A stretch of 64,000 bases of DNA from Orientallactaga sibirica. Taxonomy: Eukaryota; Chordata; Mammalia; Rodentia; Dipodidae. Of this stretch, positions 42,864-53,700 are shown one piece after another. The notes under the pieces were generated by a model. That model was not told the origin of the DNA. It was given only the letters and a program-made list of their open reading frames with translations, and made no database searches. Numbering within the stretch: position 1 is the first letter of the stretch; each line of letters starts with the position of its first letter. The stretch covers positions 3,169,001 to 3,233,000 of the forward strand of contig JAEOAD010002232.1 of NCBI GenBank assembly GCA_036365145.1, given 5' to 3'. A program made the position numbers and the translations under genes.

Positions 42864-43205
42864 TGTATTAGTTAACTTTCTTGTTGCTGAGAAAAAGATA
42901 CCTGACTAGAAGCAACTAAAGGAAAGAAGCAGTTGACTTACATTTAGAGGGATATAGTCCATTGTGGTGGGAAAGACATAGCCTACTCCAGCACATATCA
43001 GCCAGGAAGCAGAGAGCAAACAGGAAGTAGAGAGAACAAAGAGGAAGTAAGGTTGACCTATAAAGTCTTAAGGTCTGCCCCTAGTCCCTGCTCCTCCAGT
43101 AATGCTATACCTCCTAAAGTTCCACAACTTTCTCTCACAGTGCCACTACTTGAAAACCAAGTGCTCAAACAAATGCGTGTAGGGGACGTTTCATATTCCA
43201 ATCAC
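42864..43205 (-). mobile_element. MaLR/ERVL-type LTR, minus
   Basis: 'tgtattagttaactttcttg', 'agcaaacaggaagtagagag', 'tctgcccctagtccctgctc', 'aaaccaagtgctcaaacaaa' align along their length with the solo LTR at 14592-14954. Confidence 0.75.
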
Positions 43206-43289
43206 TTGTCTTTTTCCTCATTACTGCTGCTCTGGAATTATAGCTCCGAAACAAAGCTCTAGCCCTTAGTCTGTTTTTGTAGGGATGTG

Positions 43290-43478
43290 GTGTTTATTTA
43301 TTTGCAAAAGCGCGCATGCGCACACACACAGAATGAGAACGCCAGGATCTCCATCTGCTGCAAACTCCAGATGCATGTGCCACTGTGCATCTGGGTTTAC
43401 ATAGGTACTAGAGAATTGAACCTGGATCATTAGGCTTTGCAGGCAAGTGCTTTAATCTGAACGATCTATCCAGCCCTC
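43290..43478 (-). repeat. tSINE, minus
   Basis: 'atttatttgcaaaagcgcgc', 'gccaggatctccatctgctg', ends 'cgatctatccagccc'. 'gcgcgcatgcgcacacacac' is an alternating purine-pyrimidine stretch at 43311-43330. Confidence 0.9.
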
Positions 43479-44148
43479 TGTTTTCTACGGAACTGGGCTA
43501 AGACAGGTCAGATATCTTATTTGAAATGATCAATTTAGTTTTGACATTCCGAATCTGAACTGAACATGGGTAAAATTACTACTGATTACAAAATATTCGG
43601 GGGCCACCTTGTGTACTTGAATTACTGATACTATGGTGAACCAAATAGACATGCTTAAGGACAGAACAGATATATTTCCTGCTCATGAAGCACTTCTATG
43701 AGTGGGGAGGGGGCAAATGATAAATTCATACGCAGTGATTCCAGATAGGGATAAAGTATTTTGTAGAACAACAAAAAGGGTGATGTGATGGAGTGGGATT
43801 GGTGTGTGTATTTGTACTACTCTAAATTGACAGTGAAGGAAACAGTGCAGGTGGAGGGGAAAACCTGTAGAAGGAGAAGCAAGACTTTTGCAAAAGTGTC
43901 TGGAAGGATGTAACTGAAGACACATCTATTTGTCGACCATGAGGGGCTTAGGTGTGGGTGGAGAATTTGCCTCCATTTTCACTATGAATTAGCTAGTGAG
44001 TACATATGCGCAGAATGTAATGGAAACTGTGGAACTGAGAAAGGGCAAAGGTTCAGGGTAGTTTTCTTGCAGCATGGCTATGGGGGACAGGGAGAAGAGT
44101 CAGTGGAGGTGCTAGGGCAGAAATGAAGCGAGTATGTGCAAGATTCCT
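43479..44148. other. No recognised gene or repeat
   Basis: About 0.67 kb; a few short open frames without other support. Confidence 0.45.
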
Positions 44149-44197
44149 GGATATGACTATTCATCTTGCCAGCTTGATGGGATTTATAATCACCATG

Positions 44198-44546
44198 TGT
44201 GGTGGTTTGATTCATGTGTCCCTCATAAACTTAGGTGTTTTGACTGCGAGGTCCCCAGCTGGTGGCAATTTGGGAATTAGAGCCTCTTAGTGGTGATGTA
44301 TTATTGGGGGAGGTCTTACAGGGTTTATAGCCAGCTTCCCCTTGCCAGTGTTGGACGCACTCTCCTGCTGTTGTTGCCCATCTGATGTTGGCCAGGAGGT
44401 GATGTCCAGCCTCTGTTCATGCCACAGTTTTTCCCTGCCAGTGTGAAGCTTCTCCTCAAGTCTATAAGCCAAAATAAGCCCCTTTCCTCCCACAAGCCAC
44501 TTTTGGCCAGGTTCTTTGTGCCAGCAACATGAAGCTGACTATAACA
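44198..44546 (+). mobile_element. Solo MaLR LTR
   Basis: 349 bp, tgtggtggtttgattcatgt to 'gctgactataaca'; same family as the LTRs of 1875-3747. TSD ccatg (44193-44197) versus ctatg (44547-44551), 4/5. Confidence 0.9.
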
Positions 44547-44659
44547 CTATGGAAACAAGTCTCTGGACATGTCTGTGAGGGAATTTCTATTAAGTGGGGA
44601 GGCCTGCCCTAATTATGGGCAGCACCATTTCAGTCTGGGGTCCTAGACTGAATTTTTTA

Positions 44660-44879
44660 AAATTTATTTTGTTTATTTGCAAGCAGAGAGAGAGAGAGAG
44701 AGACAAGAGAGGCAGACAGAGAGAGAATGGGCATGCCAGGGCCTCTAGCCACTGCAAACAAACTCCAGATGCATGTGCCCTTTGTGCATCTGGCTTATGT
44801 GGGTCCTGGAGAATCAAACCGGGATCCATTGGCTTCGCAGGCAAACGCCTTAACCACTAAAGCCATCTCTCCAGCCCCC
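44660..44879 (-). repeat. tSINE, minus, inside the ERVL LTR
   Basis: Exact 15-bp TSD agactgaatttttta at 44645-44659 and 44880-44894. Confidence 0.96.
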
Positions 44880-45080
44880 AGACTGAATTTTTTAGAAAGC
44901 AAGTTGAGCATCAGCATTCATCTTCCTCTCCTCCTGAGTGTGGATGCATTCAACATGACCAGCTACCTCCTGCTCCCACTGCCATGACTTCCCTGCCATG
45001 ATGAGCTCTACCCTCAAACTGTGAGCCAAAATCAACCCTTACTTTCTTAAACTGCCACAGGAAAAGTAACCAAGGCACTG

Positions 45081-47690
45081 GTACTATGTGTTCACAGGAA
45101 TTTGGGAAATCCTGTGCCTCACTTTCCTTAACTGTAAACTAAAAGTATTGAATCAGACTCCCTGGTAACATGAAGGCAGCAAAGAGTGGACAAGAAGTTT
45201 CTATGTAGCAATAAAATTTCACTCTGCAATACATCTCTGAAGTCCTTAGGACCCAACAATAATTGGTTATTTCCCACTATTAATTATTTTCTGGCCACTC
45301 TAATATCATCATCAGACTCCTTTAGCAAAATGTCTTTTTCAAAAAGCTAAGGACTGTTTACAGTAAGGACAAACAATTGGAACTCATTAATTCAACCAGC
45401 AGGACACTGATTATGCATCTACTGTCTAGTGTAGTCAACTATACTAAATAAGCTCTTCAGTCTTCATCAGAGTAGTTACGTTAATATGCCTGAAATTTTC
45501 CAAGCGTACTACACCTTCATGCACTTATCCTGACCAGCAGCAGCTTGGCTCAGTCAATATTGTCACACAGACAATTATAACCAAATAATAAGGCTCTATT
45601 GTTGACATATGACTCCCATATTTTCCCTCACAACAGGTTTTAGACAGAGGCTTTTGTTTAGTTGTTTCCAAAATATGTAGAGCCCTGATAATATTTAAAT
45701 GCCTTTATGGGAATGTGCAACACACTGGAATTGTACTGTAATTTCCCAAGTAACATTTAAATGGTCATTGGATTAGTTAGCTAAGGATAAGTGAATCCAA
45801 TAATCATTTATGGCTTTAAATGTATAAACAAAAGTAATATAATACTTGACAAATAATGAGAAATAAACCTTGCTTTGCCATGCTCCTCACCCTCTCAAAC
45901 ACAGCCAACTTTTCCTCCAACTTCTCAAAAAACACTACCCATATCTCTCTCTCTTTCTCTCTCTGATTTTGGCCAAAGAATGCGATTTTTTCCCTATCAG
46001 CCAATACTTTTGTGGTAGGTGCATAATAGATACCTAGTGAATACTTGTTGAGTTTAATGTTTTTGTTTTGTGTATGCCTTATTCTCATCTCCAGCATTTG
46101 CCTTTATAGACTTTCTAGCAAAGCCTATCATGTGAATAAGGAGTGTGTGTGTGTGTGTATGTGTGTGTGTAAAGACACCTTCAACACAAAGTCACTTAAA
46201 TCACGAAATTTCATTACATTGATATAAACATTCAGTACGTGAATTGCATTATAACTTACAGTAAAATTGCAGTTGTTCTTTATAAGTTTTACTTAGTTTG
46301 TTTCATTTAATCAATACCATTTCAGTTGCCAATAACTGCATTTCCTTGGGATGTAATAATGTTTTTACTTAGTCTCACTAGGACAAGCAAATAGAGCATG
46401 GATCTTGACAAGATACAGCAGTTCTTAGTCAGTACAACTACTAGCTAGAAGGTTGGCATAAAGTGTAGAATGACTGCAAACCTGTGATACACACGTCATT
46501 TTTTTGTTAGGCAAACACAGTCTTTTATTGGTTTTTAATTACCTAGCATCTTGACAAGGGTGTCGGAATGCAATGGAGAATAAACTGTCCTTGGCATTCT
46601 GGAATTTATATCTTGATGTGGAGACCAACTGTATCCATATGAGAAGTTAAGAAACTGCTCAAGACTATATGAGTGAATCAAAACAAAGTAAAAAAACAAA
46701 GTAACAAAGCAAAGTAATGGCATGCATATAATTTTCACCAGAGAAAACAGTTCATAGGTGAGTGATAGAACTTTGGGCTGGAGGAGCCCAGAAGGGTTTT
46801 ACAAAGATTTACATGAGTGTATTAAGTTAGATTACAGAAGAATAATGAAATTTAAGTTTTTTACTCGTGATCCTCAGGCCTTTTCCAGTACCCACAATTT
46901 TTATTATGTGTCTTGTGTGCATTTAACTACCTTTACATGCATTCCAAATTGATTTAGGCTTGAGTTTACAGTGGCATGAGTAATAAAGGGTTAAATTTTT
47001 CCATTCATATAAAAATCAGACTCACTCAATATAACTTGCACAATAGGGATCTACTGATAGATCTTCAGGTACCCTAGTGGATTTCCAAGCTGATTGTTGC
47101 CATGGCAATCCCTGCTCTAAGTGCCTTTAGTTTCTGTCTTGACCCACTTTGGTTTAGATGTGTTTCTGGCTGAGGGCATAGTAGGCATGCTCCCATTTCT
47201 ATGCCCCTTGAGGGGTCTTCACTAGTAGCCACACTGCCCTCTTTCTTTTTCTTCGGTCCTAGATTCTCTAGATCTTGAAGGGCTTTCTACTGAAAGGTTA
47301 TGAACTCAATAGCTGACACTTCGGAGAGATGGTTTAAGATAGCCTTCAGGTATCCTACCTACTGGATTAATGTACTTCAAATTAACTCTAATTCAATAAG
47401 TAGATTTTTCTAGAATCTATCTAGCCCTCCTGTACTAACACTCATGTGGACCCAAATCCACAGTCTGATCATGCATGTACAAAATTGACATAATTTAAAA
47501 TAGCTCTTAATAGAGCATTTCATATTAATGCTTTTGATTTGGATGGGTATGAAGAAGAACCAAGAGCCAGAACTAGACTCCTTGGTGGCTCTGGAAGGTT
47601 GAGACAGAAGGCACCAGAGGTGGCACAGCTCCCTTGGGTGGTTTTCTGGCCCTTTACAAGCCATTTTTCTTCTGATGTAATTGGAGCTCA
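45081..47690. other. 2.6-kb repeat-poor block upstream of the CpG island
   Basis: Only a (CT)n patch at about 45943-45964 and a (TG)n patch at about 46143-46171 are repetitive. No SINE, LTR or L1 is recognised. AT-rich, with no exon-like open frame and splice pair that I can support. Position about 2-4 kb upstream of a CpG-island promoter makes distal regulatory content plausible, but this is inference. Confidence 0.5.
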
Positions 47691-47696
47691 AATTTA

Positions 47697-47755
47697 GGGG
47701 CCTAGCAGAGGCCAAAGCACTCTACAACTGAGCTATATCCCTAGCCCACAGACTG
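47697..47755 (-). repeat. ID-like SINE, minus, fragment
   Basis: 'aaagcactctacaactgagc' and 'tatatccctagcccaca' are the complement of the ID head. Confidence 0.8.
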
Positions 47756-47919
47756 TTTTACAAAGGGGGTTAACCTGTCTCTAAACTGTCATCCTGGGGG
47801 TATGAAGAATCAATTTCTGCTAAGTTTCTCTTAGCACAAATGTTTGTTTATAACCAAAGAGAAGTCAATGCTTGCTATCTTTCCTTTAATTTCAAAGTCC
47901 TTTGCTATTTGCTTTCACA

Positions 47920-48122
47920 TTTAAAAATATTTATTTATTTATTTGAGTGTGTGTAGGGGGAGGGAGAGAATGGGCATGCCAGGGCTTCCAGCCATTGCAA
48001 ACAAACTCCAGACACATGTGCCAGCTTGTGCATCTGGCTTTATGTGGGTCCTGAGGAATGGAACCCCGGTCCTTAGGCTTTGCAGGCAAGCACCTCAACT
48101 GCTGAGCCATCTCTCCAGCCCC
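47920..48122 (-). repeat. tSINE, minus
   Basis: 'aaaatatttatttatttatt', 'gccagggcttccagccattg', 'gagccatctctccagcccc'. The word 'tgctttcacatttaa' repeats on both sides (about 47910 and 48123). Confidence 0.95.
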
Positions 48123-48163
48123 TGCTTTCACATTTAATTCACCATTAGATAACTATATATAAA

Positions 48164-48548
48164 GTGCAGATATCACTGCAACTGATTTTTGCCAAAGATC
48201 AGGGATTTGGAACAGAGCTGCATTCAAAACTAAAATTGGCCTATGCCCAGAGCTCTTCCTCACAGCTTCCCCATAATAGTACTTCCATGTTTGAAGAAGA
48301 CAGAAGAGGTGAAAAATTTGAAGGCATACTGGGGAATCGTGTAAGTATGGGGATGGCCCCAAATCTCTCAAAGTCCACCTGAAACACCTCCCAAGAGAGG
48401 GTATTTTTCAAACACTGCTTGAAAGACTCACATGATACTTCTGAACTACTTGTATTGTCTTCCAGTGTATCTATGACGAGGTACATGGGTATGACAACCA
48501 GCCAAGAAAACTGTTGGGAGTTTTTTGTCTCTGCCACCAGCAACCTGA
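48164..48548 (+). other. Weak candidate for two small coding exons
   Basis: An open stretch from about 48164 runs in frame to 48340, where an exact GTAAGT donor word begins (48341, phase 0). About 125 bp on, 'ttgtattgtcttccag' gives a good acceptor near 48465, and the following 84 bases are open in the phase that would continue the first stretch (CIYDEVHGYDNQPRKLLGVF...). I do not recognise the peptide. A TATATAAA word lies at 48155-48162. Open frames also exist on the other strand, so chance is a serious alternative. Confidence 0.2.
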
Positions 48549-48858
48549 GGTATCTAAATTTCTCTTCAACATTAAATCTAGAATGTTCTTTGCCTAACAA
48601 AGTGGATGCTTAACACTGCCTGCATGTTACTTGGGCAGGAACGTGGGGGGGGGGTGGTGTCCCAAAGTTAAGATTAAGGTTGTCACTGAGCGGGGTTCTC
48701 TTCCCTTGGGCAGTCCCCAAGTTTTGGAACTTGCTTCTTCCTGTAGGGCAAAATCCGGAAGTAGGAGCCTAGAAACAGCTTCTTGAACAGGCCAGCAATT
48801 ACGGAGCACACTGCCAGGAGCTCACACTTCACAATCAGCCTCCAAAGCAAGCATTATG
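48549..48858. other. Unique block with a G10 run
   Basis: Ten or more G at about 48644-48653. No gene signature. Confidence 0.4.
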
Positions 48859-48874
48859 AATACTTTCATTTCAG

Positions 48875-49060
48875 GGGGCAGGAGAGATGGATTAGTGTGG
48901 TCAAGTCGCTTGCCTGAGAAGCCTAAGGACCGAGATTCTATTCCCCAGTACCCACCCTCAAGCCTGATGCTCAAGGAGGTTCACGCATTCTGGAGTTCGT
49001 TGGCAGTGGCGTGGAGGACCTGGCGTACCCATTGTCTCTCATAAATAAATAATAAAAATA
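48875..49060 (+). repeat. tSINE, last repeat before the CpG island
   Basis: TSD aatactttcatttcag (48859-48874) versus aatactttcacttcag (49061-49076), 15/16. Head 'gggcaggagagatggattag', tail 'ataaataaataataaaaata'. Confidence 0.95.
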
Positions 49061-49191
49061 AATACTTTCACTTCAGAAGGAGCCAAGATTCCGGTGTGAG
49101 AAAATCACCTGGCAATTTTGATCACACATCCTCAACCCCTGATCACACATCAATGATGCCCGCGCCTGCAGCACGCGGGCCCCGCCCACTC

Positions 49192-49199
49192 ATTTGCAT
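49192..49199 (+). promoter_or_regulatory. Octamer motif ATTTGCAT
   Basis: Perfect 8/8 POU-factor octamer at the left edge of the CpG island, next to 'cccgcccac'. Confidence 0.6.
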
Positions 49200-49258
49200 A
49201 GGGCACGCCCAGCAGCGAACAGGCTCGCGGGCCTCTCCCGAGCCCCGTGGGTCCCAAG

Positions 49259-49277
49259 CCAATACGGAGTGGGCGGG
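49259..49277 (+). promoter_or_regulatory. CCAAT box followed by GC box
   Basis: CCAAT at 49259-49263 and GGGCGGG about 8 bases further. Pairing of NF-Y and Sp1-type sites is common in CpG-island promoters. Confidence 0.6.
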
Positions 49278-49289
49278 CCCAGGTCTGAG

Positions 49290-49295
49290 CACGTG
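49290..49295 (+). promoter_or_regulatory. E-box CACGTG
   Basis: Palindromic CACGTG in 'ctgagcacgtgtccac', a possible USF/MYC-family site. Confidence 0.5.
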
Positions 49296-49552
49296 TCCAC
49301 TCCGGGCCTCACGACGGAAGGTGGGCGAGGCAGCTACCAATGGCGCGGGTGGTGGGGAAGCCAGGAAGGGCGGGTGGTGGTTTTCCCGGCGTGTCAGGCC
49401 GCGGGGCCTCCCTTCGACTCCACAAACCCCGCGGGAGCGCCTCGCAGACTAACTCGAGCGAAACCGCCGGCGGCCCATCCCATCCATCGCTCCCTGCCCC
49501 CGCCCGGCTGGCCGCGCCTCGCCTCGCCTCACGCTCGACGGGGGAGGCGGGA

Positions 49553-49560
49553 CCAATCAG
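49553..49560 (+). promoter_or_regulatory. NF-Y type CCAATCAG
   Basis: CCAATCAGCG; the same 10-base word recurs at 49890 (gccaatcagcggg), and the reverse form ctgattggct at 49628. Confidence 0.65.
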
Positions 49561-49627
49561 CGAGCGACGTCTCCCTTCCGATTCGAAGCCCCCGACGCGC
49601 GGCTCACACCCCGGGCTTCCCGCGCGC

Positions 49628-49637
49628 TGATTGGCTG
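49628..49637 (-). promoter_or_regulatory. Inverted CCAAT box
   Basis: ctgattggct, the reverse complement of AGCCAATCAG. It sits midway between the two forward CCAATCAG sites. Confidence 0.65.
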
Positions 49638-49889
49638 CGCGCGCCGCCGGTCGTGCCGGGAGGCGGGGCAGGCCGAAGACACTCGGAGGTGGGGGGAGGC
49701 GGTGACCGGCGACTCGTAGCGTCCCGCTCGGTTCTCCACCTTCCCTCCGGCCCCTCCGCCCCCCGCAGCCCTTCCCGCGGCTCTCGGCCTCCTTCCTTCT
49801 CTTGCTCGGCTTGCTCTCCGTCTTCCGCGCGCGCCCCACACACGGCGCTCGGCCGGCGTGCCTCGCGCCCTAACGGGCGGCTGGGGGCG

Positions 49890-49899
49890 CCAATCAGCG
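49890..49899 (+). promoter_or_regulatory. NF-Y type CCAATCAGCG
   Basis: The last CCAAT box, about 95 bp upstream of the CGG repeat. The TSS probably lies between here and 50060, as NF-Y sites usually sit 60-100 bp upstream. Confidence 0.6.
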
Positions 49900-49984
49900 G
49901 GCGGCAGGGTGCCAGCCCCGGGGCTGCGCCGGCGAATCGGCGAGACTCGCGGCCCGGGGTGGGAGGCGGGTCTACCGCGCGGCC

Positions 49985-50076
49985 GCGGCGGCGGCGGCGG
50001 CGGAGGAGAAGCAGCTCTTCCAAGCCTGCAGCTCACGAGCTCCGAGCGAGCCGGGTGGGGGGGGAATCCCCCGGAG
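49985..50076 (+). other. Putative non-coding first exon with donor at 50077
   Basis: The block from the CGG repeat to 'tcccccggag' is followed by gtgggt, an acceptable donor. It has no ATG start with a sustained biologically plausible frame. The start is inferred from the CCAAT spacing only. Confidence 0.35.
49986..50003 (+). repeat. (CGG)6 trinucleotide repeat
   Basis: Six CGG units after a NotI-like gcggccgc word. Probably in or just upstream of the 5' UTR of the inferred gene. Confidence 0.85.
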
Positions 50077-50403
50077 GTGGGTGCGCTGCGGTCGGCGGTC
50101 AGCGGCCGGGGCGGAGGGCGGAAGCGGAGGTGGGCCGGCGGTGCGCGGACCGGGAGAGAGGGAGGGCGTGCGGGCGGGCGGGAGCGCGCGCGCCCGAGGG
50201 TAGGAGGAGGAGGAGGGGCGGCGGCATCCCCACCCCCTCCTCGGCGGGCGGGCGGCGGCCGGCCCCCTTCCCCTCGGCTGGGTTCGGCGCGCCGCGGCGG
50301 CTGTGGGCACCGGCCTGGGGACGGGGCGGGGCAGGGGCTCGGCGGTCCCGGAGTGTTTTCAGTTCCGCCTCTGTTCGTCCATTGCCCTCTCCTCCCTGCC
50401 AGA

Positions 50404-50488
50404 CCCTCTCATCCCATCGCAGGAGGAAGGAACAAAAGGTCCCGGGCCCCCCGGATCTCCCGGGGCGGGACCGGGCGCCTCGGTGCAG
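50404..50488 (+). other. Putative alternative first or 5' UTR exon
   Basis: Preceded by a strong pyrimidine tract and AG ('ttgccctctcctccctgccag', one pattern) and followed by cggtgcag|gtatcg, a fair donor. A second AG at 50423 would shorten the exon. It may be an extra 5' UTR exon or the 3' end of a longer first exon. Confidence 0.35.
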
Positions 50489-50759
50489 GTATCGCCTGGG
50501 TACCCGCCCGCGGGCCTCGGGCCTTGGGCAGGGGTGTGTGCGCGCGCGGCCCGGCCGGCCGGGCCGGCGGGTCACATGGCCGCGGCGGGTGGGGGCTGGG
50601 TGTGGCGGGGCCGTGGGCGTGCGGGCCGGGGCCCGGGCCGGAGTCGGAGTCCTCGAGCCCGGGGGTCTTCGAGCCCGGAGCTCCCGCCCCTTCCCCTGCG
50701 TCGCTCGCGCTCTTGTTCTTTCGGGGCTCCTCCGGATTTCGGAACCCGAAGGGCCCGAG

Positions 50760-53700
50760 CGAGAGGTCTTGTTGCAGGAGTTGTTGGGAAGCCGAGTTCG
50801 GAGCTTTGGGATACTTTGTTTCTTCTACTTTTTCTTTCTTCCTTCCTTTTCCACCGGTCTTCATTGGGTCTTGTAGCCTTTGTGGACCGTAACCGTGGCG
50901 AGGGCAGAGTGGCCCGTGTGTCCTGCACAGACCCGCTCGCGGCTGCTACTGTGCCCGGGATCATCCTGGCACTTGGGAAAAGTTGCTGTGTGGGTGCAGC
51001 TACTCCTTTTTATCACACGCCTTTAGTAAGCAAATCAAAACTTGATTTTTCAAAACTGCGACTCGGACTATTTTGTTCTCCTAGGGGGATGCTGTCTTTG
51101 ACCTTTAGGCTTTAATGGCTTCACCGTAAACCTAAACAAAAGAAAAACAACTTAGGATGATTTTGTTGTTCCTTCCTTTTTGCCCCGGGATCTAAATGCT
51201 ACCTGTTGTCAAACCATTATGTTTTAAAACTACCCACGCGGAACAAATTCGGAAAATAGCATTTTTTTCATTAAAGGCAAGTCGGGATATCCTGAACTGT
51301 GTTCGAAGCTTCTAAAACTACATTTGTAAGAACAGTTGTTGATAAGTCATTAAGCAAAATTAGCTGAAGTTCATCTTTTCCAAAAAAAAAAAAAAAAAAG
51401 TACCCTGAAATGCCAATTTCCAATTTTTTTTCATTTTCCTCCGATTTTAGAAGAGTTGAACGTGTATCACTGATAGGGTGTTTTCCTAGAGCCTAACGTG
51501 AGAATAAATTTGCTGCTATGCTGAAAGCATATTTGCTAGTCTACTTTTGATTCCTTTAAAAAGTTTCTGTCTTACAGAGAAGTATTAGCAGTTCAATGAA
51601 ATTTGAGTAGTTTTTAAGGCATGAGATTATGAAGTAAATGTAATACAGACAGGGAAGGAATGCAAAATGGATTTCATAAATGTATTACTCATTCAGTTTT
51701 TTTATTTAGTGAAAAAATATACTGAATATTTAAGGAATCTCCTCTCTTAGGTCTTTTAGCAAATGTTTATATTCAGAAAGTAACACTGAAAACTTCATAG
51801 TTTTTTTTGCCATAAACTTACCTGGGGCAGTAAGTAAATATAATTGTAGTCTTTGGACATTTCTAAAGTGAGTGCCCACTTAAATGTTTACCTGTTCAAA
51901 TCCAGTGGATTTAATTGAGTTTATTACTTGGCCAGGCTTAACGAATGTGATTTGCAAATACCCATTACAGTTCTTCAATAAGAAACTGAGAACTTGTTTT
52001 TTTATTTTATACTTATACCTAGAGTGTTTTCAGGTTGCAGACACTCAGCAAAGTTTGGTTTTCAAGGTTGTAAGCTACTTGTATCTAAATTGCTACAGTC
52101 TGTAAGGTTCATAAAGTAATAGTCTTAGAGAAGCTGTGCAGGGTAATTTCCTGTTGTTTGTGGCCTGTCAGGCTTGGTATGTGTTTTAACTCTCAGGAAC
52201 ATTGGGGGTGGGGGGTGTGGTTCTGTAGATGAGCCATTTTCTGTTATGGGAATGAAGGTTGCTTCCACCTAAATAGCAAGAGAGATTCTCTTCGTTTTCA
52301 CATTATAGATATTAGAATAATTTTGTCATAATCTTAGTACTTTGTATGGTGGGGGAGATGTGAGTGAAAAGCAAAAGCAAACCTACTCAGTTTAGCTGCA
52401 TGAGTTGCTGGTCAGGGACCTTTTGAATTTTTTATATTTTGTCAGAATTACAGTTTTGATTTTTAGATCTAAACAGTTCCTTATTGTTTGGTTTTGGTCC
52501 TGTTGTTCTATGCTGTAGGACTCCAAACTTCAAAGCCTTGTTTTCTAAGGAGCAGCCGATTTATACAGGTGTCTTTGTAGTGCGTGTAAAAGCTGTATAT
52601 AGTACATTCTGACAGATGGAGGTTTATTCATATTCTTGGGACAAGAATCATTTTTAGAGGGTGGAGGGGGGCATGTCTTTTTAGAGTCTTTGTCTTGATA
52701 GGAGCAGAACAAACATTTTTAAGTCCTTCATTTCTGTAAAGGGAAAGATATGTTTCACTAATAAGTCAAAGGTCAGTCAGAAGCTGAAATGTACAGGATT
52801 CAAAATCAGGAATGAGGATGCATTTATTTAATAAGCAACTTGAGTTTATTTATTTATATGACAAACTTTGTCAGGTCTAGGACTAAGCAGTAAAGACCTA
52901 ACTGTAAACACCCCGGTGTTCCTTGATAGAATTGGGAAAGTGGAAATTCCTAATGTCCCCTGTCCTCAGCTCCAGTGTTGAGGAAATTTAACTCTGTTGG
53001 AGTATAACGTGAGCGAGTCCAAGCATGCACTGAATTCATATAGAGCCAGTTCTTAAAGTATACTTCATTGATTTCTGTCCCATGTGTAGGGAGGGCAGCA
53101 CAAGAAAAGATGAGAAGTGTTGGTTCAGTGGCACTGGGATCAGTTTTTTTTTTTTTTTGGACAGAAGGAGGGAGAATCCATTTTTGCACAAACTGAAGAT
53201 ACAGCTAATCTTCAGAAATAGTTCATTGTTGAGCAGATGTGCATCTGCAGAGCTAAGCTGAATTTGGCCTCAGTTTGATTGACCATTGCCCTTTAGTTAA
53301 AGAAAGTGGTTAAGGAAAGAAAGAAAACTCTAGTCAATCAGGTTCCTGTGAAAGGATCAGACAGAAGTAGCATATACAGAGAGTTAAGCCAAGAATAAAA
53401 ATTGGATAGCAGTCTTGTTTAGTAAAAATGGTCTTGGATTTTAGACTCAGAGAGCCCTAGGCTAATATTTGGCTTTTTATATTGTTTTTTTTTTTCCCTG
53501 AAAATGTAGGAAACAACCTATTGAGATTATTATAAGGATCATGGTTAAAAAACCTAGAACATTCCTTGAGACATAAGGATTCTCTCAGGTTATCTCCTCT
53601 GTGTTCTTAGTTGTAGGTTTTAGTTGTTTGGGTTTTTCTGAATCTGAATGATTTGCTACTCCCTTATCTTTATTATCTTTGACCTCTTATAAAATGCATA

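Larger units (their letters stand above)
44149..45080 (+). mobile_element. ERVL-type LTR, split by a solo LTR and a tSINE
   Basis: Three segments join up: 44149-44197 ('tggatatgactattcatctt', 'agcttgatgggatttataat'), 44547-44659 ('gtctctggacatgtctgtga', 'ggcagcaccatttcagtctg', 'ggggtcctagactgaatttt') and 44880-45080 ('gcatcagcattcatcttcct', 'ctaccctcaaactgtgagcc', 'aaaatcaacccttac'). Confidence 0.8.
49150..50750 (+). promoter_or_regulatory. CpG-island promoter of an unidentified gene
   Basis: About 1.6 kb very rich in G+C with undepleted CpG, unlike everything else in the window. It has no TATA box near the core, several CCAAT boxes in both orientations (49259, 49337, 49553, 49630 reversed, 49890), many GC boxes (gggcggg at 49271 and others), an octamer and an E-box, and a CGG repeat. 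This is typical of a broad housekeeping-type promoter. Transcription to the right is inferred from the SINE-free zone to the right and from donor-like sites there. A divergent transcript to the left is possible. The gene cannot be named: its coding exons lie beyond the window. Confidence 0.88.

Noticed and set aside
48154..48163. TATATAAA as a TATA-box promoter
   Set aside because: An isolated AT word 1 kb upstream of a TATA-less CpG island, with no initiator or transcript evidence; kept only as a note to the weak exon candidate.
48241..48600. A 119-codon minus-strand open frame
   Set aside because: Composition is plausible, but it has no start context, homologue that I recognise, or splice support, and it overlaps competing plus-strand open segments.
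49194..50876. A 560-codon open frame on plus, with others of 100-340 codons on both strands of the same block
   Set aside because: It lies in the CpG island, where stop codons are rare by composition. All six frames are long and rich in R, G, A and P, and the frame runs over CCAAT boxes and the likely TSS. No domain is visible.
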